Below the pieces are notes generated by a model that searched no databases, was not told the DNA's origin, and was given only the letters and a program-made list of their open reading frames with translations. Shown piece by piece: positions 25,055-36,900 of a stretch of 64,000 bases of DNA. This stretch comes from Corvus cornix cornix. Its lineage: Eukaryota; Chordata; Aves; Passeriformes; Corvidae. The translations under genes and the position numbers were made by a program. Positions within the stretch are counted from its first letter, which is position 1; each line of letters starts with the position of its first letter. The DNA lies in contig NC_046332.1 in NCBI RefSeq assembly GCF_000738735.6, forward strand, positions 39,972,075 through 40,036,074. The letters run 5' to 3'.

Positions 25055-28000
25055 CTTCTATGCAATTGTGGACAATTGCCAGGAACAGGAGAAATCATTT
25101 CCTAAACATTCAGTATGTGCTGTTTTCTAGAAATGGTGTGAAAATCTATCACCATTTCTTTAAAAAAGGGAAATAGAAAAAATCCTAACATCCTAAAAAT
25201 TTTCAAATTGTGGGGGGACTGGAAAAGGCCAAGTCAGAAACCCCCAACTCACACCTGTATTTGTTAAACATGAGAACAGGTATTGTTCGTACTATAAAAC
25301 AGATTACTTTAATGGTGTGTTAACTGCAGCACAGCCTGCAAAATGTGACTAATTATCTCACATAACTTCAAGAAACTCATTTCCCAAAGGAATGGTGACA
25401 ATAAAACTTTGTCCTTATAGCACTGTGCATTTGTGAGTCTAGAAAATGTTTATAAAATTTTCTAATTAAGTCTCACAAACCTCAAGAGAACAAGAAAAGC
25501 AATAGTTTACTAATTTTTATGGATGCTGCACATCCAAATAATATGACTTGTGAAAGGTCACATGAAGTCAGAGAGAACAAGAGGTCAAAAGATATTCTTC
25601 TTTCCTAAAGGCCAATGGCAAAGGAGTGCCCAGCAAACAACTCTGTTCTGTTGCAGTTCAGATTGCTGCAGGCCCGTATCCATTAAAGTGCCATTGAGAA
25701 GTCTCTTGCTATAGTTTTCACCCTCTTTTTCACTCTACTTTTTTATATTAAAACGTAAATAGTAACTTCCTGCATATTAGGTGTAATAAATCAGCCTTTT
25801 TGTAGGGCAGTTAGAACAAGTTTGAAATTCTTTAAATATTTGTTCAGCATGTATATATTTGTAGTGTTGTGAGAGAATATGTAGCTTATTAATCACAAGG
25901 ATGAAATAAAGGAAGATTCTGTAAAGGGGAATTTGTGAACTTGAAATGTGTGCTATATTAAGACAGACTCTTAAATAACAAGCATTATGGTACTCTACTA
26001 AATGCTTTACATCCCATTTCTACAATCAGGAAAAATTCTATTTTTATATAGCTGCTTTAACAATTTGGGACATCTGTCTGTGTATCACTGAAGAATGTTC
26101 ATTAAGTCCTAAAATTGCCATGTTACTGAATGCCTCAAGGAGTATTAAGTGCATCACAAACTGACAAATTCTCTAACAGAAATCAGTCTTCTTGTCTGGT
26201 TGAAGCTGCAAAACAAACAGTACCAGCCATTAATCTGGCAGACTGGCTTGTGGACAAAAAAACAGTTAAGCTAAGAAGGCCACATGAACTGGGAAAAACT
26301 TTCTAGGTTAAAAGAGAGAGAGAGATCTGGAATTATATATCCTTCAGAAAAAGCATGGTTTTCAAGTTGCTGGTTCTCATTTACACCTATAATAAATACA
26401 AATGGAGAAAAAAAGCAAAGGAAGGGTTCTGTTTGCTAAAGAGAGGTTCATCTCAGCAGAAGGGCTGCTTAAGAACAAAACAACCTTGACGCAGGAATGA
26501 GATGAATAAACCTTGATTTGTAACAAAAGGCATGTTCAAAAGCATACCCTGAAATTCCAAGGAATGCTCTGGCCTACACCCCCCAAACTCTCAAGACTGT
26601 GAGAAGAAATTGAGGAGAAAATAGACATAAGTACAGATGATTTTATTGTTTTGTTTGGATGCCCATTTTTTGCTAAAGAAGGAATAAATTATTTTCTCTA
26701 GTGTAAAAAGCTAACTGTACATTTCTCATGAATGAACTTAAAACTTCTGTACCCATAGCACTGAAATTGTGGGAACATGGTCTCACACCTGTGAAAGGAC
26801 TAAAGGACAAATTAAGGCTTTTCTCTAATGCAACCCAGTCAGACAAATTAAAATCTGAGAGTTAATAAGCTGTAGGACCTATTCTAAATAAGCAGACTCA
26901 AGGTTTTGTCTAAAATGTTAAATAAAATTATATCAGAGATCACTAGGAGGCCAAATGTCAGAAAGTGATCACTTGATCCAAGGAAAAAAAATGGGAGATA
27001 GCTCTTTCACCTACAGGTTTGTTGTCCAAGGGTTGGGTTATCCAAAACAGAGGTAGGATATGAAGATAAAAGTTGTGTGCTCAGAGCTTTGGAAGTGTCA
27101 GCAGTCGAGCATAGTGAATAATCCAGAAGCATAAGTATAAAACTAATTCCTTAATCCTTTTTTGTGTATTCTTTCTTTTGACCCATGATATACCCAAACA
27201 GAACCCCTTGAAAAGTATTAGCTCAACAAGCCTTGTCAAAACTGTGGCAACTGCGAGAGCCGAGGTGAGGCGAGACGAGGAGGTGCACTGTGCGTTTTTC
27301 AAGGACTGCTTTTAAGCATGGGCCAAATTCCTCAGCTTTTTCTCACATTAAAAATACATTAAATCACAAGGCCATCTTTCCTGAAGTCAAGAGTTACTCA
27401 TCTCAAGGACTATAGAAACAGGATTCTAAACTAGGTATTGACCTTTTAGCCTGATATTGAGAAGACAGGTTATTTAGCAATAGCAGGAAAATGAAAGCAA
27501 TTTCCCAGTCTCAATCCCTCATTCCCCTATGCATGTGAATACATTCTCATACAGAAAAAGGCAAACCAAAAATGATGTAAAGTGGCTGAAAAGTAATTAA
27601 TCTTAGAGTGAAAGGATTAAAACATCAAGTACAATCAGTAATTTACTTTGCTGTAAGTAGGTTAGACACTTACAAATCTGAAATGCTAACTCAGAGGAAG
27701 AGAAGGCATGTCAGCCGCTGTCTGTCGACATCAGACTGTGGCTCTGCTGTCTGCTACTGTGTTTCCCTACTCCAGCAAAATTATCTTGACATTTGTGCAT
27801 AAACCAGTCATAAATTATGAATATCTGGAATTGTTTATAAATTTTAGCATAAAGACTTTTTGTTCGTAGTTAGACTTAAATCTTTGATAAGATATTAAAT
27901 ATAAGCACTGAACTACTGTGTTTTATTCAGCAAGGCTCTTGATTTCTAGAGACAAAGGGTTTTATAATAATTTATCTAGCCTAATGTTCTAAGGCCTTGA

Positions 28001-28456
28001 TTTGCCTTCTAAATCACAGGTGCACATTGCTATTATCTTGTAACATCAGCTTGTTCTTTGCATGTGTTAGTGATTTGCATGTCCTCTAGATGATAGAACA
28101 GATACACCTGCATGCTGAAGGGCTGAGTTAAATCATTAGTCAAGGCATATGTCAGGCTTCTTTGGGGCTCAGTGCAGCATTTGATTGTAAGCACCTTGTT
28201 CTTCTGTTGCCTTAGTTATTCTGCCTCTTTCAGCAGAACACCTTCCCTGGAGGGAAGCAGTCTTGTGCAGTTTGCTAGGTCACCATCAAGTCAGACAGGA
28301 GTCATAAATACCTTTAGAGAAATGAGTATTTGTTCAATAACAGAGGCTTCTTCAGGAAATGAACTTGTCTTGAGGACTTAAGTTCATTTACAATATGGTG
28401 TTCTCTTACACACAATCATAGCCTAGTGCTTCATTAGTCCAGGATAATGATATGTA

Positions 28457-28675
28457 TTTAGTATACAGTGAATAGGTATTATAACATGTATGCATATATC
28501 ACATACTAATATATTATAAATATATATAATATATGTTCACATAGCGCTAATGTAATAATATATAATTATATTATATGCATCTACATAAAATTATTAATAA
28601 AACATTATTGAATATAATATACATTTTACATACACATATACATATATAATACACTGAGTTTATTATACAGTGAAT
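28457..28675. repeat. AT-rich tract with repeated flanks
   Basis: A tract of TATATA-like words about 200 bases long. A 17-base word at its left edge (28457-28473) recurs at its right edge (28659-28675) with one difference. Slippage within an AT microsatellite or a local duplication would explain this. Confidence 0.7.
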
Positions 28676-29100
28676 TCTGGTGAATCTTTGCAGTTAATAC
28701 ATCTACACTCCGAAAGGAGGCTGCAGAAGAAATATCGCACATAAGTAGGATGCCAATAAAAGGATGCCTACCTCTATCTAGTGTCTACAAAAGAAACTAA
28801 GGGTGATGAGGGAAGAAATGTTAAACGTAGAATTATGTCTGTGATAGTATTATGAATAGCACTTGGGAATTCAACCAGATATTTTGAGTTTAGGTGAAGT
28901 GCTGATCCATAAAATCATTCTTAATAGCACTGCTATACTAGTGTTATTCTTTGTAGAAAAGAAAGTGTTGCTGTGCTTGCCTAAATTTCCTATCAGGAAA
29001 ACATTAATCCACTATAACCTTTGTTACACATGCTGATCATTCATGCTGAAAAAACTGTAATTTATTATAAAACAACCTACCTTCAACATGTGTTGAATTT

Positions 29101-29113
29101 AAAAAAAAAAAAA
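29101..29113 (+). repeat. Poly-A run (13)
   Basis: A13 following GTTGAATTT. A simple repeat with no associated element recognised. Confidence 0.8.
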
Positions 29114-30682
29114 TTTATGAACTCACAAGAAAAGAGTTGTCTCACTCTCTCTCATTGGTTTTGTGGGATTTTTTTGGTGTTGTCATTGTGTTTTATTTTT
29201 TATTTGTTTGATTTGGGTTTTTTTTAATCTGCATCAGAAATCAGGTTTTCTGTGTTGTAAAAGTATTCTATTCACCTGAATTAGTTACTATTTCAAGATT
29301 GGGACTCTGCAAATGCTCAAGGTCATTCCTGTGGGTCCAGCAGTGACATCACACTAGTTGTTCTAGTGATCCTTCCAGATCCAGATCACGTGTATCTCTA
29401 GCTGAGGTTACACACTGATCTATACAATAACACTAAAACCAGGACAAATTAAATTTTAAAGCTGGAATGAACTTTTTAACATTGACTCGATTACGGGATG
29501 TGAATCCTGGACTGCTGATTGCTCAGATGGATACAACAGTACGGATATACCCAGCAAAATGTCTGTGTAATGCATGGTATGGAAAAGCAGAGATACAGCT
29601 AAGTGTCACATAACTCTAGAAATTCCTATTTAAAAGAAAGGTTACAACATATTTAAAGAGAAATTCCTTGCAGAAGAAGACATTCAAAACCAATAAAGCT
29701 TTTTGTTGTTAGTTCACCCAGGATATTATTTTTTGAGGTGTTAACACAAACAACTGCATTTAATGTTTATTACTTATGCATAAAACATACTGAACTAAAT
29801 TGAGAAACTGCCCCATTATGTTTTCAAATCTAATAGAATTAAGTAAATAAACAGAATTAGACGTTTCTCTGATATTTTCTTGGTTATGAGAAAGAGGTTG
29901 ATTAGATAGCATAATTACTGAGGTTTTACACAACATGCACATGTATTTGAGAGTGCATGTATACACATATATAAATGTAGAGAAAGCTCAATAAGTTGAA
30001 CAAAAGGAAAGCCTTGGTCAACAAATGATAAAGAACTTTTGTGAACTGAGTGTAGTGATTTCTGTAGGATTTCTGATGTTTGTTTGAGACTAGCAGATAT
30101 TAAATGTCTTTGTGTCTCTCCTTGTGATTTTTAGAGAAATACATGAAGTATTGAACTGTTAGTTTATGATCCCATGGCGGTGAGGAAATACTGATCAGAA
30201 AAGCTTTGTCCTGGCTAACAGGAAGGAAGCTAATCATTGCTTTGATTATGAAGGATATTTTTTGGAGCAGGCTGTAAAATTATATTATTTATCTATGACA
30301 AAATATAATAGTGAAGTAAATCCTAGACTCCTTGCAGTTGCATGCTTGTTGTTTCAATCACAGTTTATTGCAAGAATGAGTAATGTGAAGGAAATATCTC
30401 TTTGATGGTAGGCAGGCTGTCTGCTCTGTCACCTGTAACAAGTGTCCCCTTCAAGCTGAAGAATCCCAGGATTTTCAGAGAAGTTTACATATTTCAGTCC
30501 TGTACCAGCAGTTTTGAAATAAAGGGACACAGGTGAACATTTTAAGGCTATTTTGATATAAATGATATCTATCAAGATCCTTAAGTTACTTAGCTTGTTT
30601 CAGAGATCACAAGGTTTTACATACACCTAAAATAGCATGGTTCAAGAACCATACCTAAATCAAGCATTCCAGACCACAAACA

Positions 30683-30708
30683 TTGTATGGATATATTGTA
30701 TGGATATA
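30683..30708 (+). repeat. Two-copy 13-bp tandem repeat
   Basis: TTGTATGGATATA occurs twice head to tail. Confidence 0.8.
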
Positions 30709-33050
30709 TTGGAATTTCAAGGATTATTTCTGACTGGCCACATAGAGAGAAAAGAAGCACTGGAAAATGTGAAAACTTGAAGACTTTAGACTTGGCTCTA
30801 TCTTGCAATGCCTTTCAAACAGCTCAATGAAAGAATGAAAACACTAAAAGATCAAAAATTTTTTATTTTACTGACAGAAGTCAACATTATTGTGGAAAAT
30901 GTTGCTTTTTCCACTCTGGTCTGTAAGGATGTTTTACCTCTTCAGCAGGTCAGTATGTAACTACAGAAATCTTGCTTAGTTGTAACAAAGCTTCAGCTTC
31001 AGGTAGCTATTTTTGATTGATATGTAAAGCTGATACAACTTTTTTTCTTTTTTTAATTTATGTCTGTACTTTCAAATATAGCACAAGTTATAAAGCCATA
31101 AGTAGTCATCTAGCGCTCACCATACATTTCACTCAGGAATTGACAGTCTTTCTTGGGGAAGTCTATTCCTTTTGACTTATTTTGATGCCTGTAGGACTAA
31201 TAATCTGGATCTTCCAGATGGATTAGTATTTAATAGTTTAAAATCAGATCACAGCAAGCTGATTTTTTTGTCATACTGACACTCAATCTATATGTAGGAT
31301 TTCCATGAATTACCCAAGTGCATATTACAACTGCTTAAACTGCACTCCAGGGATTCAAGCATTTCTTTCAAGTGTGGGAGGGATTCAGAAAACATTTTAC
31401 ACATCAAATTTTCCCTGAAATGCACTTAGCCATCTCTGTTTCATGGATTTATCTGTATAGATATGAAGTGAATGACACAAATATCATTTCATTTGCTCAT
31501 GTGAGCCCTCAACAAGACCTCAAAGGTACGGTTCATTTTTATTAAGTGTTGTTCCAAATAATACGGAAGGGAAATACCTCCTGCTATGAACAGAATATAT
31601 ATTAATATCCCCAATTTTCAGACACAGGCAGCTCCTTGGCATTTGATTAATATCCTCTGGATCTTTGTCTTCTTGCCTTACCTCAAAGAATGCTGGGGGG
31701 CCAAGTTTAATACCCTTGCTTCTGCTTAAATCCTGGTTACTTGTGGAACATATGTTTATGATAGTACTCAGACATGATGCTTTTACTAAACCTGTAACCC
31801 TTTTAAATGCCAAGTCTGTAGGAGAATAAAAAATGGTTTTCTAATAATTTTGTCTTATGACCACCATAAAAGAGCACATAGCTTGGTGGTAATTTATGAC
31901 AGTACATCTGCTGAGCTACAGGAGCTTGGAAAAACTGTCCTGCTAATGGTGTCCTAAACTAAAATTGTTATGCATTCATCAAGTTGCAATAAATAGAAGA
32001 AGAGCTAATGCATTAAAGTTAATAGGGCTGCTGGAGATATTTACAGTGAATAACAGTATGGATGGCACTCAGATAGCTATTAATCTCACTGGCAAATCCA
32101 GTTTAGTGTAAAGTTTGTAAAAAGGGAATAGTGAGAAGGCAATAGATTGGTGCTCATGGCAGGCTAATGGAAAAATATGTCATTTGACAATGAACTCATT
32201 TCTGGGTGCATTCATTGCATCTTAAAGCTATTTCTAGATACATAATTACAATATATAATTTTAGTATATATTCTTCTAATTCCTTAGATTGTGCTATTTT
32301 GGTCACATTTGAAAAATCAAGATAAATACAGTATGCCTACTACCAAAAAGAATGTTTTGGAAACATGGAAAAAAATAGACTTGAAATGAAAGTAAAGATT
32401 GTAATTTTGTAACAAATCTGTAGAATGCAATTGCTGTAAGTAATTAACTTAAAATGGTAATAAAAAGCCCAAATAATGTATTATCAGGCCTATTAAATGC
32501 TTTTTAGATTCTCTTTCATATGTGGTATTGAATAAGCCTTTAACACTTAAATGTCTCATCAGTCTAAACTAGAATTAATTGACAGCACTAAGTTCTCACT
32601 TGTTTTGCAGAAAATCTTCACTAAAGACATATAGCCCATTAATTCATGTTTGCATATATATCTTATTTGCCAGACCTCTGCGTTAAGAAATAGTTGCTTG
32701 TATGTATATCTCATGTTTGGTTCTGTGAATTCTTCTCTCTTGCTCTCTAAGTATTATTTACATTTCCATTATATTTTCAGTACAAAACAATGCTCAATAA
32801 GTAAAGAATTCACCTTTCCCCCATCTTTCCTTTCTTAAGCTTGATGCCCCTATGATTTACAGTACTATGTTTTCCTAAACTCAACATTTGAGATTTAAAA
32901 CAAGGATTCTCTTTTAATTTTCAAGGTTGAAGTACGACATGCAGTGCATGTAAATTCTAATGCAATGGTCTAAAATACTGATCTAGCAGATAGCAATACT
33001 GACTGTAGGGAGAAAACTGATATGCAAGGGGAATAAAATAGAGAAGAGCC

Positions 33051-33770
33051 ATCATCTTTGCCAACATGGACAGTGGGATTGAGTGCACTCTCACAAGTTT
33101 GATGATGACTCCAAGCTCCATGGTTCAGTTGATGTGCTGGAGGGAAGGAATGCAATCCAGAGGGACCTGGACAGGTTTAAGAGGGGTGTGTGTGTGTGAA
33201 TCTCATAAAGCTCAATAAGGTCAAGATCAAGGTCCCACACCTGGGTAGGGCAATCCCAAACACAAATAGAGGTTGGGTGGAGAATGAATTAAGGGCAGCC
33301 CTGGGGAGAAGAGCTTGAGCTTAATGGTGGAGAAGAATCTTGACATGACCCAACAATGTGTACTATCAGCCCAGAAAGCCAACTGTGTCTGGTGCTGCAT
33401 CAAAGGAAGTATGGCCAGCACATCAAGGGAGGTGATTTTGCCCCTCTATTCCACTCTTGTGAGACCCCAGCTGGAGTGCTGCATTCAGCTCTGGGGCTCC
33501 CAAGATGAGAAAGATATTTATCTGTTGGAGTGAGTCCAAAGGAAAGCCAGGAAGATGATCAGAGGGCTAGAGCACCTCTCCTATGAAGACAGGATGAGAG
33601 AGTTGGGGTTGTTCACCCTGGAGAAGAAAAGGCTCATGGCACATCACACAGCAGCCTTCCAGTACCTAAAGGGGACCACAAGAAAGATGGAGAGCGACAT
33701 TTACAACAGCATGCAGTGATAGGACAAGGGGCAATGGCTTTAAACTGAAAGATAAATGTAGATTGGATAT
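33051..33770 (+). mobile_element. CR1 LINE fragment lacking its 3' tip (plus strand)
   Basis: It runs forward from ATCATCTTTGCCAACATGGA through CAGTGGGATTGAGTGCACTC, GTGCTGGAGGGAAGGAATGC, ATCCAGAGGGACCTGGACAG, CAATCCCAAACACAAATA, CAGCCCAGAAAGCCAAC, CTCCTATGAAGACAGGATGA, CTTCCAGTACCTAAAGGGG and GATAGGACAAGGGGCAATGG. It stops after TAGATTGGATAT. The expected remainder of the 3' end (about 200 bases including the tail) is missing, and a minus-strand CR1 begins at once. A GT microsatellite (33186-33198) has grown inside it. The body is shorter than I expect for this region of the family, so it carries internal deletions. Confidence 0.95.
33315..33533 (+). pseudogene. CR1 reverse transcriptase C-terminal remnant
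   Basis: An open piece of the CR1 polymerase end. MTQQCVLSAQKANCV, SREVILPLYSTLVRPQLE and IQLWGSQ match the conserved region after the catalytic domain. The frame is broken on both sides: the upstream CR1 sequence is in a different frame and a stop follows LLE. The remnant is non-functional, and the first methionine is not a real start. Confidence 0.85.
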
Positions 33771-33774
33771 ATAG

Positions 33775-33973
33775 GCATGGAACCTTCCACTAGACTACAT
33801 TGCTCAGGGCCCCATCCAGCCTGCCCTTGAACACTTCCAGAGGTGGGACATCCACAGTTTCTCAGGCAACCTGTTCCAGTGCCTTGCACTCTCATCATAC
33901 TCGTCATTTCTTCCTATACATAGTCTGAATCTGTCCTCCTTCCATTTAAAAGCATTGCCCCTTGTATTACCTG
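33775..33973 (-). mobile_element. CR1 LINE fragment lacking its 3' tip (minus strand)
   Basis: The plus strand reads GGAACCTTCCACTAGACTAC, CAGGGCCCCATCCAGCCTGC, CCTTGAACACTTCCAGAGGT, CAGGCAACCTGTTCCAGTG, ATTTCTTCCTAT and AAAGCATTGCCCCTTGTATTACC, the reverse complement of a CR1 3' region. The last 70 bases or so of the element, including the tail, are missing on its left side. That side abuts the plus-strand copy. Part of its sequence overlaps the same CR1 region present in the neighbour, so the two are separate copies and not one inverted element. Confidence 0.92.
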
Positions 33974-36900
33974 ACCTGGGCATTCTGTCAAATTGCTGAT
34001 GATTCGCTGCTCTGGACTTTCAGGCACTTATACTAGTTTTTTCTTCCAAATTTCTTTTTTTTTTCCCTTTTTAAGTTAGATGTCTCTCTTATGACTTTTA
34101 TCTGTGTGGTTTCTCATTTCACCGCCTACATTTATATCAGACTTTTTTGCTATACGTGAATTTCCAATAAGCTAATAAAATACACATGTTCACACAGACC
34201 GTGAATGAAAAAATGGTTGTATTACAGACCATAGTAGCATGCAGTTCATGAAGCTCAAAAAATCAACAGAGGATATTGCAGCTATGCATAAACCTTAATT
34301 ATAATAAGATCACCTTGCTTTGTCCATGAACAGTTTTCAAAAACTCATTTATTTAGTGAATAATGAAAATTATTTTCTACTTAAACATTGTTCTTTCTCT
34401 TCTTTTTATTCTCCCTACCAAAAAACCCATGAAACCTAAAACCTTTATAGAGTGAAAATTATCATTTGGAAACAGACATATTTAATTAAAGTCCATCGTC
34501 ATTAAACCATTTCAACACATTGTTGTCAAACAGCCCAGGCGAATAATCATCTCCCAAATTATCTCATTTATAACAAGTAGGATACCTTTCAGCTGTGCAT
34601 TAGTCTTCCTTTAAACTGAGTTCATGTAGCCTGTTTAAAAAGTACTATAAAGTGGAAAATATTACAATATAGATCAATCTCTTTAATAATTCAGTTTTCT
34701 ATGAATCTACTATCTCTGAGGAAGTAGAAGTATCTATAGAAATCCCCAAATCTGTCCCCTGAATCTTTTCTCACTTTTTTCTCCTCTATGGCACCTCAAA
34801 GTCCATAATTTGTGGAGTCCCAAAAATGTCCTTCTTTTGGGGGAAAGGCAGTTGCCTTTGTTTTTATTCTTTGGTCCCAGCAAAGTCAACCAACTTCTTT
34901 GTGAGGCTGAACTGAAGTCTGCTAAATGGAAAGGAGCTCATGACTCCCTGTACTGCACATCCCTGGGAGCTTCCTTAGGCAAGAATGAGCAAAGTCTCTC
35001 TGTCCTTCCTGTTGCCTGACAGTCCATCCTGTGATTGACCTCCAATATAGCTGATCAGTACCTAGCAGAATGAAATGAGCTCACTGCAGCAGTTTGTGCC
35101 TCTCCCTTTAGCTGGAGTATGCACCACGTGGGCACTGAATTGCTGTTGTGCGGGAGGGACAGCTGATGGAGAAGAGGGCTTCAGGACTGTGCACAGCTAG
35201 GACATCTACACCATAAGTTCCTCCCACCTTTTTTTTCTCTGTGTTCCACTGCTAATAATATATAAAGATATAAAGATATCTAAAGATAATTTTCATAAAA
35301 TGGTTCTGACAGAATACAGTGACAGGTGTTTTGATAACAGAAATTATAACCTATATCAGTAACCAGGAGGAAATCAAACTCCAGTGAAGTTACCTGTATA
35401 TTTATATTTCTCTTTTTGATTTAATTTAGCTTCCATATAAAAGTTGTATTAACCAAAGACCAAGTACTGTGTGTGCAGTAAATTTGACTTTTGCCTTTTG
35501 TAGATTTGTCTCACAAACCTAACAGAGGCATGAGTTAAAACTATTTCATTTCTAAGTAAGTCATGGATGTTCAAGTTGCATGCAGAAGGTCCACGTTAAT
35601 CTATTCCTGTTTTTCATCCACACCTACACTGATTCTATTAAGAGGGTTTTTTTATTTAAATTTTCACTGGTATGTAAGACCACACTTCCTTTTCAGCCTT
35701 ATTATTTTGTGCTATAAGAAGCACCTGAAGCAAGCATTATATATTCATTGAACCCTCAGGAGTCAGGCATATTTCAAAGGAAATACCTGCCTGCAGTGTC
35801 ATAATTTTCTATAGCTTGTTACTTTAATTCAACTATTTCCCCCTCTTTTGCCCTAATCCAGAAAGCTCAAAAATTCCCATAGTTTCAAGGAAATTTCAGC
35901 CAGTGTGCCCACAGGCACGACAGGGTAGCCGCAGTTTTTGGAAGAAGCTGTGTGCATGTGTGCCTATGTGTATGTGTCTGCTGTAAAACAGAGGATAAAC
36001 CAGAAGCTGATAGTCTTAAAATAGTAACTTAACAAGCTTTATTGGTGACTTGATTGGCATGACAGGGACTTGTGGTGATTCTCATACCAGTATTATTGAT
36101 GCAGTTTTTGGGTTTTTTTCAGTAGAGACATATAGAGGAAATGACGAGAAAATGTTGCCCTACATGTCAGAACTGCATGCTGATGTTCTCAGGTTTATAA
36201 AGTGTGCAGGAAAACATATATGTTGAATGAGTCTATCAAAACTGAAATAGATATAAGCAAATTTAATTTAGAGGAACTTTTATTAGAGAGACCTACCAGG
36301 AAGCTTAATGAAGAGGTATTTTTGTGGCTAGTTGTAGGGCTACTAGAAGCAAGAGACAATGATTATTATAGAAAAAAAGGGGGAACAGCAACAAAGTAAT
36401 GACCCCGAACATCACTGTGGCATCCTTCAATAAATCCAGAGTCCAGGTTATAGGAGAAGAAAGTCTGAAGGACTTGAACAGTGAAGCAAAACCACAAAGA
36501 CAAAATTACTCTTAGGCAGAAAACTATTAGGATGTGCAGTAAAAGCCAGCTTTCTGGCCCATGAGCTTTTCTTAATTGGTCTCAAACACGAAGAGTGCAC
36601 AATGTGGAAATGTGTATACTACATTAGAATAAGTATAAAAATGTATACATCAGGAGATTCAATAAGAATATCACATAAAATCATTAAAAATAGTAAGGAA
36701 TAGCAGGTGCAAAAAGAAGTAATTCTGTGTGTATATAAGCATTAAGAGAAGGAGCAAAGAAAATGGTACATTTAAGTTCAGCAGACAGGAAAAGCATTAA
36801 CAAATTGTTCTGTAAAATCTTAAATATTTAATATATTTTTCCATTGAAATGAGAAAGGAGAGCTTTCTGGATACAGCAACTAAAACAATATGAAAATAAT

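Larger units (their letters stand above)
21605..33050. other. Long unique non-coding stretch (11.4 kb)
   Basis: This is the longest interval without a recognised transposon. No gene is supported. It contains an A22 run (24838-24859), a tandem duplication (25013-25054), a CpG-rich patch with splice-like edges (27202-27296), a long AT tract (28457-28675), an A13 run (29101-29113) and a short tandem repeat (30683-30708). The region 23440-23960 has more balanced composition, but I could not match it to a known element. Confidence 0.5.

Noticed and set aside
34810..35019. GC-richer 69-codon frame as an exon
   Set aside because: There is no family resemblance and no convincing acceptor and donor pair. 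Base composition alone is not enough.
36202..36399. 65-codon frame with a protein-like acidic stretch
   Set aside because: It opens with GTG, not ATG, has no recognisable family and no clear splice sites. It is most likely a chance frame.
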